From NCBI RefSeq assembly GCF_000327385.1, contig NW_008706849.1, positions 495,643 through 559,642 of the forward strand: a stretch of 64,000 bases of DNA. Reading direction: 5' to 3'. Made by a program: the position numbers and the translations under genes. Shown piece after piece: positions 39,152 to 57,521 of the stretch (position 1 is the stretch's first letter; every line of letters begins with the position of its first letter). The notes under the pieces are model-generated. The model saw only the letters and a list, made by a program, of their open reading frames with translations, did no database searches and was not told where the DNA came from. This stretch comes from Lottia gigantea (Eukaryota; Mollusca; Gastropoda; Lottiidae).

Positions 39152-39772
39152 AATAGAAGGACTATTATCATTTTACATCTTTTCTCACTTTCGCAAGCTT
39201 TGGTGAAAGATTGTTAGTAACGTAAGTAGCAAAACAAAATAAGTATCAAACTACACTCAAGAAAAAGAAAAAGGTCAGAATGACTTGTAAATAGAACAAT
39301 GAATCAAAATGGCTTAAAAATCAATGGATTGGAAGATTGCCATTACTCAACCTCAAAAGAACATATTTTATCTCCAAGACTTTAATCTATTTACTTCAAT
39401 TACTATCAGTAAGTTTTTTTCGGTTGTTACAGAAATTGACGTGAAGGAGATGAAAATCCTTTGGAGTGAAAAAAATAAAGAGATAGGCCAATAAAATCAA
39501 ATGAAATAGAAAATTCAATTACTAAATCTCAAGTTTTACCAATGAATATGTTCACACTGAATTGTTAACTGATGACATGAAGAACAGAAATACCCACACA
39601 AATTTTCAGTGTGACTGATTTCTAACATTTAAAAATACCATATAAATACAACTTAATGTATTTACATATAAATTGTGTTCAACACAAAGTGGGTTGCTTA
39701 CTCAGAATAGTTTTAGGTGTCATTCTTTGCTCATACAACTCAAATGATGTACATTTTATATAAGTTGCATAT

Positions 39773-40059
39773 TTAAAGGGACAAATGCACCATTTTTTGA
39801 CCGATCATACTTTAGTCTCAGAAATAGGATTTTTTTTAGCTAAGCCAATCAATAATAGTGTTCACAGCTCTCCATCCAAATGTGAGCCTTCAAATCCATG
39901 TGTGTCAAGAATTATCCGTATTTGAATGTTAAAATGACAACTCGTCATTTTAAGATACTCTGTGATATATAGAAATAGTGAGTAAAATTCCTAGTTTGAA
40001 GTATTTCTAAAGAGTATCTACATATATTCATGACTAAAATCAACGACCCAACCCTTTAA
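39773..40059 (+). mobile_element. Family A MITE, slightly shortened
   Basis: Starts ttaaagggacaaatgcacca; near the right end the cgtacatttctagtac part is missing and it ends ccctttaa. Confidence 0.8.
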
Positions 40060-40149
40060 GGCATGTCTTCCCACATTAAAATATTTTCATTGTTCCTTTC
40101 TCAGTTCAGACTTGAAAGGACAGTAGCATTGGCCTCTAGGGAATAAAGC

Positions 40150-40444
40150 TTAAAGGTATTGTAAAGAGGTTTTCAAAATATTTATGTGTATGTGTATTGG
40201 GGACACCGATCGGCTCAATTTGCACCATTCTGACTTTCAGTCAGATGTCTGTGGTTCCTGCAATTCTAGTAAAACTGATCGCTTTATGAGGTCACTATCT
40301 TAAAAGCTCTTAATAAAATCTAAGAGCCTTTGTAATAGAGACATCATAAAACATTCAGTTTCAGTGGAATTGTCAAAACCACAGACATCTGATTGAAAAT
40401 TGAAATTGTGAAAATCAATGCAACAAGTGTTCCCAATAGAATAT
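40150..40444. mobile_element. Family B, right end replaced
   Basis: Starts ttaaaggtattgtaaagagg; loses its last about 40 bp exactly where the hAT-like MITE at 40445 begins, suggesting insertion of the latter into the former. Confidence 0.75.
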
Positions 40445-40743
40445 AGGTTTTCAACCACAGGGACATGTTCCAAGATGGGGACATTTGGACTTTTCTTTGG
40501 GGACATTTTATGTGTCACAGCTAGCCACAGGCTGTGAAAAATAAAAACTTTCCAACTACAATATATACAACATCTCATATGATGACTACAATATACATAG
40601 CCTAAATTAACATTGTCTAAGAGTACCACTATGTGAGAACGTGCCTGGTATCCAATCATAGATACGCTTTCGATATTTGAGGACATCATTTTCATGCTGA
40701 TTCGATTTGGGGACACATACAAAAACAGGTTGAAAACCATTGC
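40445..40743. mobile_element. hAT-like MITE
   Basis: Left end ggttttcaaccacagggac, right end reverse-complemented caatggttttcaacc: inverted ends of hAT type, about 300 bp, no transposase. It follows directly on a degraded family B copy. The apparent 146-residue minus ORF over it is a by-product. Confidence 0.6.
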
Positions 40744-40867
40744 AATAGATTAAGATAATTATCAAGAAAAACCTTGTTTACTTACCTCTTTTGTCTAAGT
40801 TTTCTTACTTTTCGTGCCATAATTCTATGTTGATTCAGAAGCCCTCCTTTTACAACCAGAGTAATTT

Positions 40868-41240
40868 CAAAACCAGCAACAGTTGATTTACAAACAGCTA
40901 CAGTTTATTTAATAATAGGGCTAGTTGATTACTAGCAGCACCAGTTGATTTATTATTTATTTACTAGCAGCACCATTACATACTACTAGTATTGGTTTAC
41001 TAACAGCACCAGTTGATTTACTAACAAACAGCACAAGTGGACTTTCTAACATCATCAGTTGATTTACAAGCAGAACCAGTAGATTTACTAAGAGGGCTAG
41101 TCAATCTATCAACAAGGCCAGTTGATTTACTAACGGGGCCAGTTGATTTACCATCAGTACCAGTTGATTTACTAGCAGCACCAATTGAACAGGACTAGTC
41201 AATTTACTACTCAAGGCTAGTTGACTTACTAACAGCACCA
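40868..41240. repeat. 21-bp minisatellite, diverged, about 15 copies
   Basis: accagttgatttactaacag units with insertions; degraded at both edges. Just downstream of the TOMM5-like gene in its sense. Confidence 0.8.
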
Positions 41241-42372
41241 GCTTGTTGAATTGTACCTGAATAAAAGAGAGCAGCACATAAAAAGGAATTTATTTTGTCT
41301 AAATTCAGCTTGTTTTGATGTTTCTATAGCTAGTGCAGATTTGTCACTAAATTGATGCCATCTTCACCTTAATAATATAAATTCTCATATACAATAACAA
41401 AATATTTTCACTGTTAAATACTATACATCAATTGTAGAATTCACATTTATATTGACTACATTTGTTTTGATACAGTCTGTTTTCTCCAAAACAAAAATAA
41501 ATTTTTACTCACTTTAGTTTCAATTAGGATGGCTGTAAGGTTTGCAGATGTTTTTTTTTTTTACAGAAGCAAAGATTTTAAGTAGTTAGCAGTTATCTCC
41601 CATGGTACTAATCGATTTCAACCCAGTTTCGATAAAATTTAAAAATTGTTTACGACTGATTATCAGTGGCTTTACTGAAACTGGGGTACAAATGGGGGCA
41701 GACTGATTTGATGGGGGTTGTGGGGGGACAACCGTCGGGGTTCAGATTGTAAATGTGGAAGCACTGTGTAGTTGGAAGCAACTTGTGTAAGGGTCAGAGA
41801 CAAATATTTGGGACAAAAATCTTGAAATATAATAGGGTGCAAAAAAAAATGTTCTATGGGGGCACATGTTAGTCACATGTGAAGTGGAAGACTGGAACAC
41901 TTGAAACATTTATCACCAAGGCCTAGCTAGGTATATCAATAAATTTCATATTAAATTTAAAATTAACAGATGTGCACAACACAAAATAAGAAATGGGGCT
42001 GTGTTTAGTCTAGCTAGCGTTAGTCCATATGTCAATTTCGCAATTTTACCAAAATTCTTGCATACAATTTGTAGACAAAATTCCAACAGTGAATACCAGG
42101 CAACTTGTCAACATGTCAACTCGTTGACAAAATACTCAATAGTTTGGATATGGGTCTTGCTTAGTAAATCTAGGCCCCAGTAACAGGCATTTGATTAGAA
42201 TTTAAATGAACATTACTGCAGTAATTGTAAACAAGTCATGTTTTGGTTTGTAGATGAGTCAACTGAAGAGTTATAAATATTTTTGAAGATGAGTTGACTG
42301 AACCCCCAACATAATAAGGATAACGTAAGTGTTCATCAATATAAAAATAACAATGCTTGTATCATATTGCTT

Positions 42373-42378
42373 TTTATT
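42373..42378 (-). terminator. Polyadenylation signal of the TOMM5-like gene
   Basis: AATAAA on the minus strand about 100 nt after the TAA stop, with no competing signal in between. The spacing is normal for a short mRNA and supports the two-exon model. Confidence 0.6.
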
Positions 42379-42479
42379 ATAAAACATTTATATCCTAATA
42401 TCCTATATCACTCTTACAGTAACACGCTTAGGTGTGACATCTATAATTTCTACATGTAGTACACACTCTTTCAATGTAG

Positions 42480-42992
42480 TTATGATCCATTTACAGCTTC
42501 TATCACTGAAGGTACTGAAACAATACAAAAAAAAAACAACATGTCTAATATTATCTTCTGAACGTACATTTGCTGCCTTTTCCATCCATACAAATGGAAC
42601 ATCTTTATTTACATCACTTATTTTTATTAACTTTTCAACAGACAAAAAAGGATGACAGTCTGAGTAACTGAACTATTTTATCAGCTGATAATATCTGCAT
42701 TGAAATTGAATTATATTCATAATAATATGCAATGCTGTAGTTTTGACTTATGGCTGTTGTAAATTCTAGTTCTGCCAGCACATTTATTGTAGTTTTCAAA
42801 TGACTATGTACCCCTCTCTGAATTAGAACAGATTTCCAGTCAATCCCAAAGATTTGAAGGCTTCTTTTCCAACTTACAAGCTCTTATCACAGAACATGTG
42901 ACAAAGAAGATGATAGCACTTTGTATAACCCCTTTAGTTGCTTCTGATTTCTCTTCTTCTGGATTTTTATCTCTCTGGGGCATGCGAAACAT
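42480..42992 (-). CDS. TOMM5: TOMM5-like mitochondrial import receptor subunit, two exons
   Basis: Exon 1 is 42878-42992 and exon 2 is 42480-42514, 49 residues in all. The start is MFRMPQRDKNPEEEK; human TOMM5 begins MFR and has DPEE at the same place. A single hydrophobic helix (about 22-37, GVIQSAIIFFVTCSVI) is followed by Arg37 and a short tail of RALPSVIEAVNGS type, aligning in length with the human RVTPFILKKLDSI end. Exon 1 ends at a consensus donor (gtaagt) and exon 2 starts after a long pyrimidine tract (tgtattgtttcag); the intron is 363 nt. TOMM5 is a tail-anchored small subunit of the TOM complex in the outer mitochondrial membrane. Size, MFR start, PEE motif, helix and two-exon structure agree; overall identity is low, so the name is probable rather than certain. 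Reading through the donor would give a different short tail and is less likely. Confidence 0.6.
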
Positions 42993-43399
42993 TTTTATAT
43001 TGTTTTTAAAGGTACTTTTTGAACAAACTGAAAAACAAAATTCCAAAGAGTTTATCACGTTGAACAGCAGCAATACTTTTATGATCTCATTGAATGAAGA
43101 GTTTATCAAGAGAAGACAATTTTCTATCTGGGTTACCTCCCTTGGACCACAATTCCAATGTTCAATAGTTCCTTCATCATGAGATTAAATGCTAATATTT
43201 GCAATCTAGTCTACCCGAATTATCTCTTATAGCCATAGAGTTATACATAGATAGCCTTGTGAGCCTAGCCTACTTCTGTGCATGATATCAGCATCAGTAG
43301 AACCATAGATTAGAACTAAAATAATTAATAGTTCTATGGTAGAACTACTGGTTATATTGTAGAGTAATGGCTCTATCCCAAAATGACAAGGTTGTGGTA

Positions 43400-43672
43400 G
43401 AGCTCTTAATTTTCATTGAATGGAGTTTTACATCTCACTTTTCTGATCCATATTGGCTAATGAAGGCGGGCAACGCCATGCAGGGTGCAATGAGGGAAAT
43501 TTTGCCAGGACAGCGGCATAAGCCTGCTCTTTTTAGATTTCCAACTGTCAAGGGATCTTTAACATGCAGTCTACAGCACACAGGGCGGAAGGTATTATCT
43601 CAATCTATGCCGGGATTGAATCCTGGACCTTCAGGTTAGCGAGCGAGCGAGCCACCACAGCACCCTGACAGG
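43400..43672 (-). mobile_element. SINE family 2, nearly complete
   Basis: On the minus strand a B-box-like ggattcaatccc (43612-43623) follows a gtggtggctcgc A-box-like start, then gttaaagatcccttgacagt, gccgctgtcctggcaaaatt, ggcgttgcccgccttcatta and agatgtaaaactccattca. An ORF reading through it on the plus strand is not a gene. Confidence 0.75.
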
Positions 43673-44936
43673 AATCAGACGAACCCATATAGATGCAAAG
43701 TGGTGTCAAGTGTTCCATCGTAAGAGTGAGTGACAAAAACATATCAATAGCACAGTGTTCATGGTATTGGAGATGTAATGAACAGTAGGCCTACTCTGAA
43801 ATATGTATGTTTGAGCATAACCATTGAACAAGATCAATCAAGCAATCAACAAGGAAAATATTCTTTATTAAACCATTGAAATTTTGTTGAAAAAATGTGA
43901 AACACCATAAATTGAAAATGTATATTTTTATTTGAGAACTATCATTATAACATGATCATAATTCAGTACAAGTTGATTAAAAAAAAAATTTTACAGAAAA
44001 ATATCAAATAAAAACAACAATTTATAATTCTTAATACATTTCATACTTAATAAACAGGGGAAAGAATTTCTTTCCAAGCACTAATTTCTTGAATAAATTC
44101 ATTTCATTTTTGATTGTCATCAAATGGATTATCAGTTGTGTAATTTATCAGAATGAATGGTTTATAATAATTCAATATATTTGGTGAGAAATTATATGAA
44201 ATAATTGAAATCATTACTGCTCTTTAAATATCAGGGAATATGTGTTATTAAGCATTCTGAAGCATTGATAGGTTTCAGTTTGCTTTGTTTGAGTTTATTG
44301 CAATAGCAGCTATGACAGGTGTGGCGCCAAACAGGGTATGCTTACTCTTCTAGACACCTGATACCACTAACTCACTTATTATTAATATACTTTCTCATAT
44401 TGCTGCTACCAATATTTTGTCAGTATGTTGTTAAGGATTTTGGGTTTCGTTTTGCGGTTCCGATCATAAGTACTTGGTTTATTAATTAAAACACCATTTT
44501 ATATGATTAGAGTAGTTTTCAGTATACAAATTGGCTTTAATACAATTAACCAATTTTAAGAACCCTTTTGAAGTAGCCCACTTTTACACTTCAAAAGTAG
44601 CTGTCATGGACTAGTATAATGGTGATGTTTGATGCAAGATGGATGAGGAACAATTTGCAAACCATTCCTTAAAGAACTTGAAGAAAATGCAAATCTTGGT
44701 TATAAACTCGTTGATGACAGTCTCAGTATAAAGTATAGAACAACGAACATGGTTTGTCATCTTGATATGAAAGATTGAAAATGATGGATCTCCACTATAA
44801 AGCACAGCAAACAAAAATATCTATCAGTAATCATTACAAAAATTATAACTAATCTAACCCATAACAAATTCATAATAACAAATTTACCCTCTTTTGTTGT
44901 ACATCTCCATTATAAACATTACCAAGTTAATGATGA

Positions 44937-45258
44937 TTAAAAATGGGTTTCCTTTTTTAGTGTCAAATTAAGCAAACTATTTGATGAATTGGTGTTTCTA
45001 ATAATGTATTCTTAATCATATCATTATGTTCTTATTGCATATAATTAACCATACCAATCATAAATGTCCATGTATATACAGTCTGGATAAACAAAAAAGA
45101 CTTTTTGGCTTTTCTTGATCAGTCACTCGTTGGAATTCTGCTGTTAATTCTCTTCTAATTTAGCTAATTATGAATTAATTATGGACATGTGAGACAAACT
45201 GGTATTTCTCCAAGTCGTTAGAACATCTCTACTTTGTATTCATATAAGTATCAGCATT
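44937..45258. mobile_element. Family D MITE, opposite orientation, right end lost
   Basis: Starts TTAAAAATGGGTTTCC; shares attctgctgttaattctctt and acatgtgagacaaactggta with the 2416 copy in reverse complement. The right terminus is missing, where a family B fragment begins. Confidence 0.75.
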
Positions 45259-45259
45259 T

Positions 45260-45405
45260 TTCTACATGTATTGGGTAGCATCAATATGCACCATTCCAAT
45301 TTTCAATCAGATGTCTGTGGTTTTGAAATTAGTGAGACCATCAAACGCTTACCTTTGTGGAATTAATTGTAAGAACCAAAGATGTCTGATTGAAAATTGA
45401 AATAA
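45260..45405. mobile_element. Family B internal fragment
   Basis: gcaccattccaattttcaat and gatgtctgattgaaaattga arms without termini, abutting the family D copy. Confidence 0.65.
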
Positions 45406-45585
45406 GGAATACAATATTATAGAATTATATTTTAAAAAATCAAGTAAATCAATGCATGCTCCTCATTTGTTGTTTGAAAAAAAAAAAAGCTGCTATAGCA
45501 TAAGGCTGTCTAATCTAAACTCTAGTAAGAAATGCAAGCTGATAAAACACTGTTCTGACTAATGTCTATGACAGAGCTAAAAGAG

Positions 45586-45688
45586 GCATACTTTTTTTTG
45601 GAGGGCTTTGGTTTTTTTGTTGAAATTTATGATAACTATGAACCAAAATCTAGTTTGAAATAGAAAATTTTGAATTCTGCCCCTTTAA
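45586..45688. mobile_element. Family F fragment
   Basis: Only one arm: aactatgaaccaaaatctag and the end gaattctgcccctttaa. Confidence 0.55.
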
Positions 45689-46751
45689 TCCCAGTGAGCA
45701 ATTTTACCATTCAGAAAAAAATGGTCTTCAAAGAGCAATCTCTGGAAAATGATGTCTTAGCGTTTTAGGTGAGAACATAGCTTTAATCTCTGACAAAGCA
45801 TTATACTAAATAATTTTTTTTGTTACTTTTTAAATGTATTTACACCAACTATTCCACAGAGTGATGTGTATTTGGTCACTTGTCAAACTTTCAATTAATT
45901 TTATATCATTAAAACTACATAAAATTTAATTTGAAAAATTCTACTGGTCATACAAAGACCATTTAAATGCATAGTTTTCAAACTAACTTGATGAAAATTG
46001 AGATCTCAATAGGAAAAAAAAAATGTAAAAATTCATATTTCCAGATGAAAGAGCATAGCCTCTAATACCATATAATCTGGCATGAGGTTTGACTACCATT
46101 AAATAAGTGCTTAGATTTTTCAATGAATTCCTAGAGATTATTTTTTTTAAAAATACATCTGTTCAAAATATTTTTATTATCTTTAAGCCCCAGAGTCCTG
46201 GTGACCCTCAGTACGTCTGATAGTCTGACACCTAAGTCTGCCCACATATTTATATCTATATGACTTATACAACTAATGAATTTATGAAACAGTACATGAT
46301 AGACTGTAGAAACTGCATAATTCAGACTTCATTTTGGAAAAGGATTTCATACTGTTATGTCAAATATGAAAGGAGGGAGTCAATTCTGTATTTTTGGTCA
46401 ACTTTCACACAGGAAAACAATTCAGAACTAACGTAACATCATGGGTGGCTGATTGAAACCTCTTGTATGCCATATTTGGTTATTTTCACTTGTAGCGCAG
46501 ATCACCAATGAAATAACACATATATCAACCATCAGATTTAAAACCTCAGGACAGATAGTATACAAATTTTCAATCTTCTTTTTTCTTCGGATAAGAACAA
46601 AAAAACCTTGTATACATACTATCGCAATTACTGAGTAAATAGGTCAGTGTACTTGAATTATATGAGGTTTAAATTGTCAAAGAATGAAAAGCACGCACAG
46701 CAATAAAAAAAACTAGTGAGATTTTAACCAAGTACGCATACAGAAAACAAA

Positions 46752-49012
46752 GATAGCTTGCGTTGCAAGATAACATACGCCCACTGGCAGCTGTCAGAAA
46801 TAATAAAACAGTCTTTAGTGACTAAAGTACGAATTTTCTCATATTGAAGAAATTATTTATGCTGAATAATTCCACAGAATTTTTTAAAATCATGTCAATA
46901 ACCCAAATACAACAAACAATTAAATCACACATCTCTAATCAAGGGCAAAAAACAACTTTTGACGCGTGTTTACAAAGTCAAGGTCAATAACTCAAAAAAT
47001 GTTCATCAAAAATATCTCTTGTTAGAACTTGTCTTATTATTGTTAGACCAATGATCACACCAAGTTTCATCAGAATCGGTTGAAAACTGTAGCTTCTATT
47101 GTGCTCACAAACAAATTCTGACACGTTTTTCGTAAGTTAATGGCATTAACTCAAAAACATTTCATCAAAAAATGCGTCAAGTAAGAACTTGTCGGAGATC
47201 TTATCAATTTCAATGATCACAACAAGTTTCATCAGAATCCGTTGAAAACTGTAGCTTCAATCCTGCTCACAAACTATTTTTAACAAATTTCGACGCATTT
47301 TAACAAAGTCAAGGGCAATAACTCAAAAACCGTTCATCGAAAATGCGTCAAGTGATAACTTGTCCGAGATCTTATCAATTCCAATGATCACACCAAGTTT
47401 CATTAGAATTGGTTGAAAACTGTAGCTTCAATCCTGCTCACGAACTATTTTTAACAAATATTGACGCGTTTTAACAAAGTCAAGGGCAATAACTCAAAAA
47501 CCGTTCATCGAAAATGCGTCAAGTGATAACTTGTCCGAGATCTTATCAATTCCAATGATCACACCAAGTTTCATTAGAATTGGTTGAAAACTGTAGCTTC
47601 AATCCTGCTCACGAACTATTTTTAACAAATATTGACGCGTTTTTACAAAGTCAAGGGCAACAACTCGAAAACCGTTCATCGAAAATGCGTCAATTTAGAA
47701 CTTGTCTGAGATCTTATCAATTCCAATGATCACACCAAGTTTCATCAGAATCGGTCAAAAACTGTAGTGTCAATCCTGCTCACGAACTATTTTTTACAAA
47801 TTTTGACGCGTTTTAACAAAGTCAAGGACAGTAACTCAAAAACTGTTCATCGAAGCGTCAAGTTAGAACTTGTCCGAGATCTTATCAATTCCAATGATCA
47901 CACCGAGTTTCATCAGAATCGGTTGAAAACTGTAGCGTCAATCCTGCTCACAAACTATTTTTAACAAATTTCAACACGTTTTAACAAAGGGCAATAACTC
48001 AAAAACGGTTCATCAGAAATGCGTCAAGTTAGAACTTGTCCGAGATCTTATCAATTCCAATGATCACACCAAGTTTCATCAGAATCGGTTGAAAACTGTA
48101 GCTTTAATACTGCTCACGAACTATTTTTAACAAATTTTAATACGTTTTAACAAAGTCAAGGGCAATAACACAAAAACTGTTTATCAAAAATGCGTCAAGT
48201 TAGAACTTGTCAGAGATCTCATCAATTCCAATGATCACACCAAGTTTTTAACAAATTTTGACATGTTTTTACAAAGTCAAGGGCAATAACTCAAAAACCG
48301 TTCATCAAAAATGCATCGAGTTACAACTTGTCCGAGATCTTATCAATTCCAATGATCACACCAAGTTTCATCAGAATCCGTTGAAAACTGTAGCTTCAAT
48401 CCTGCTCACGAACTATTTTTAACAAATTTCGACGCGTTTTAACAAAGTCAAGGGCAATAACTCAAAAACCATTCAAAGTAAATGCGTCAAGTTAGAACTT
48501 GTCCCAGATCTTATCAATTCCAATGATCACACCAAGTTTCATTAGAATCGGTTTAAAACTGTAGCTTCAATCCTGCTCACGAACTATTTTTAACAAATTT
48601 TGACGCGTTTTAACAAAGTCAAGGGCAGTAACTCAAAAACTGTTCATCGAATGCGTCAAGTTAGAACTTGTCCGAGATCTTATCAATTCCAATGATCACA
48701 CCAAGTTTCATCAGAATCGGATGAAAACTGTAGCTTCAATCCTGCTCACGAACAATTTTTAACAAATTTCAAGGCGTTCTAAGTCAAGGGCAGTATCTCA
48801 AAACCCGTTCATCGAAAATATGTCAAATTCGAACTTGACCGAGATCTTATCAATCTAAAGCATCACACCAAGTTTTATCAAAATCAGATAAAAACTGTAG
48901 TCTCTATAGTGCTCACAAGAAATGTTGACGGACGGACCGACGGATCGACGGACAGGGGCGACGACAATATACGACCACATATTCATGTGGGCGTATAAAA
49001 AGTTACTTCGCA
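46752..49012. mobile_element. Family G element, 2.26 kb, inverted ends, filled with 171-bp tandem repeats
   Basis: Left end tgcgttgcaagataacatac followed by gcccactgg; the right end gtgggcgtataaaaagttac continues to cttcgca, giving imperfect inverted ends around ATACGCCCAC. Just inside the right end is a run of GACGGACGG-type tetramers. Both ends recur in shorter copies elsewhere in the window, so the array lies inside a mobile element. No coding sequence. The resemblance to array-bearing non-autonomous molluscan elements is from memory. Confidence 0.75.
46960..48920. repeat. 171-bp tandem satellite array, about 12 copies
   Basis: Landmark aacttgtccgagatctta recurs near 47187, 47359, 47530, 47702, 47869, 48036, 48207, 48327, 48498, 48666 and 48834, a period of 167-172 bp with one copy shortened to 120 bp. 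Each unit also has aagtcaagggcaataactc and aagtttcatcagaatcggtt. Outer units are the most diverged, as in arrays growing by unequal exchange. Confidence 0.95.
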
Positions 49013-49122
49013 TCCTATAATGTCATACAAGGGGTTTCAAGCTTTCAGCCACCCACTGAGAATTAACTCAGTTTGGACATATCAAGTACTACCAATGTCA
49101 GCCATCTTGAAATCTTCACCTT

Positions 49123-56959
<7,837 letters not shown>

Positions 56960-57001
56960 TTTCTTGTCTTCTCCGTTCTTTTCTGATCTCTTTACTTGCA
57001 T
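56960..57001 (-). CDS. Possible N-terminal extension of PRPS from an upstream in-frame ATG
   Basis: An ATG at 56999-57001 is in frame with the normal start, with 14 codons ([14 protein letters not shown]) before MPNIK and no stop. The extension is basic and polar and not part of the usual family N-terminus. The 56959 start matches the family, so this may be 5' UTR or a minor isoform. Confidence 0.3.
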
Positions 57002-57521
57002 TGGCACCTTTTCGAGTGAATAATTATTCGATTATCCAGCCGCAATGGCCATTCTGTATCATAGAAAAAATATATCTGGACAATCGAGAAATATGTTGTG
57101 TGGAAGTTTTTGCGGCGATGTCTTTGGCTATGTGAATGAAAGATAAACACCAGAGCGCATGCTAGATTTTGTCAATAAGCAATACTAACACAAATATTCA
57201 TATTTCTTATGTTTAGAGGATTAAATAGACTTTATTTTAACGGATTTATTTCTCAAAATGACATGACAAATAGCCTGAAAATTGTGAAATTGCGCTTAAA
57301 CACCAGTTAGATTTCATACTATGTAGAACATAGCACCAACCGAATTTCTATTTTTACGGATTAGGAAATATTTCTGAATTATGTAATGTTGTCAATCCGT
57401 ATAAATTTTTTCCACGCCGACTCATTCAACCGGAAGTGATTTTTTTTATTTTTAGTAATGCCTTCATTATCCTAACATTTTTTCAGATTATTGATAAAAT
57501 ATTGCCCTAAATTATTAAAAG
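57002..57521. promoter_or_regulatory. Shared intergenic promoter region of PRPS (minus) and UBE2K (plus)
   Basis: The two housekeeping genes are divergent, with about 520-560 bp between start codons. At 57429-57438 the plus strand has ACCGGAAGTG, a perfect ETS/GABP-type site, 84 bp from the UBE2K ATG; such sites are common in TATA-less divergent promoters. No recognisable transposon copy lies in this interval, unlike nearly everywhere else in the window. Confidence 0.6.
57031..57051 (-). promoter_or_regulatory. Short upstream ORF in the PRPS leader
   Basis: On the minus strand ATGGCCATTGCGGCTGGATAA encodes six residues (MAIAAG) and stops before both candidate PRPS start codons. If the transcript starts upstream of it, it could lower PRPS translation. 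The transcription start is unknown. Confidence 0.35.

Larger units (their letters stand above)
6780..42370. other. 35-kb region without a convincing gene
   Basis: Contains only the repeats listed separately. Stretches of more than 300 bp with nothing recognisable include 6800-7840, 10850-11450, 13360-14080, 15180-15630, 17040-18245, 19555-20300, 21690-22560, 24810-25600, 25950-26590, 27000-27940, 29300-29980, 30115-31638, 33225-34137, 34426-35186, 38216-38808, 39152-39772 and 41245-42370. Any ORF here is short and lacks splice or family support. It may hold upstream exons or regulatory DNA of the mucin-like gene. Confidence 0.6.
43000..49122. other. Intergenic region between the TOMM5-like gene and PRPS
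   Basis: Holds the SINE at 43400, D/B/F fragments at 44.9-45.7 kb and the satellite-bearing element at 46.75-49.0 kb. 43680-44930 and 45700-46750 show nothing recognisable. Confidence 0.6.

Noticed and set aside
40300-40740. 146-residue minus ORF
   Set aside because: Spans a family B arm and a hAT-like MITE; no family features.
42403-42645. 80-residue minus ORF ending VTVRVI
   Set aside because: Crosses the strong acceptor at 42515; the other frame after that acceptor completes the TOMM5-like protein, so this frame is explained as a shadow.
42840-42877. TOMM5-like protein ending by read-through in KLEKKPSNLWD
   Set aside because: The gtaagt donor with a matching exon 2 gives an end that aligns in length with TOMM5; the read-through tail does not.
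43367-43639. 90-residue plus ORF
   Set aside because: Lies within a SINE family 2 copy, antisense to the SINE.
46960-48920. CRISPR-like regularity of the 171-bp array
   Set aside because: Units are contiguous without unique spacers, in a eukaryotic genome.
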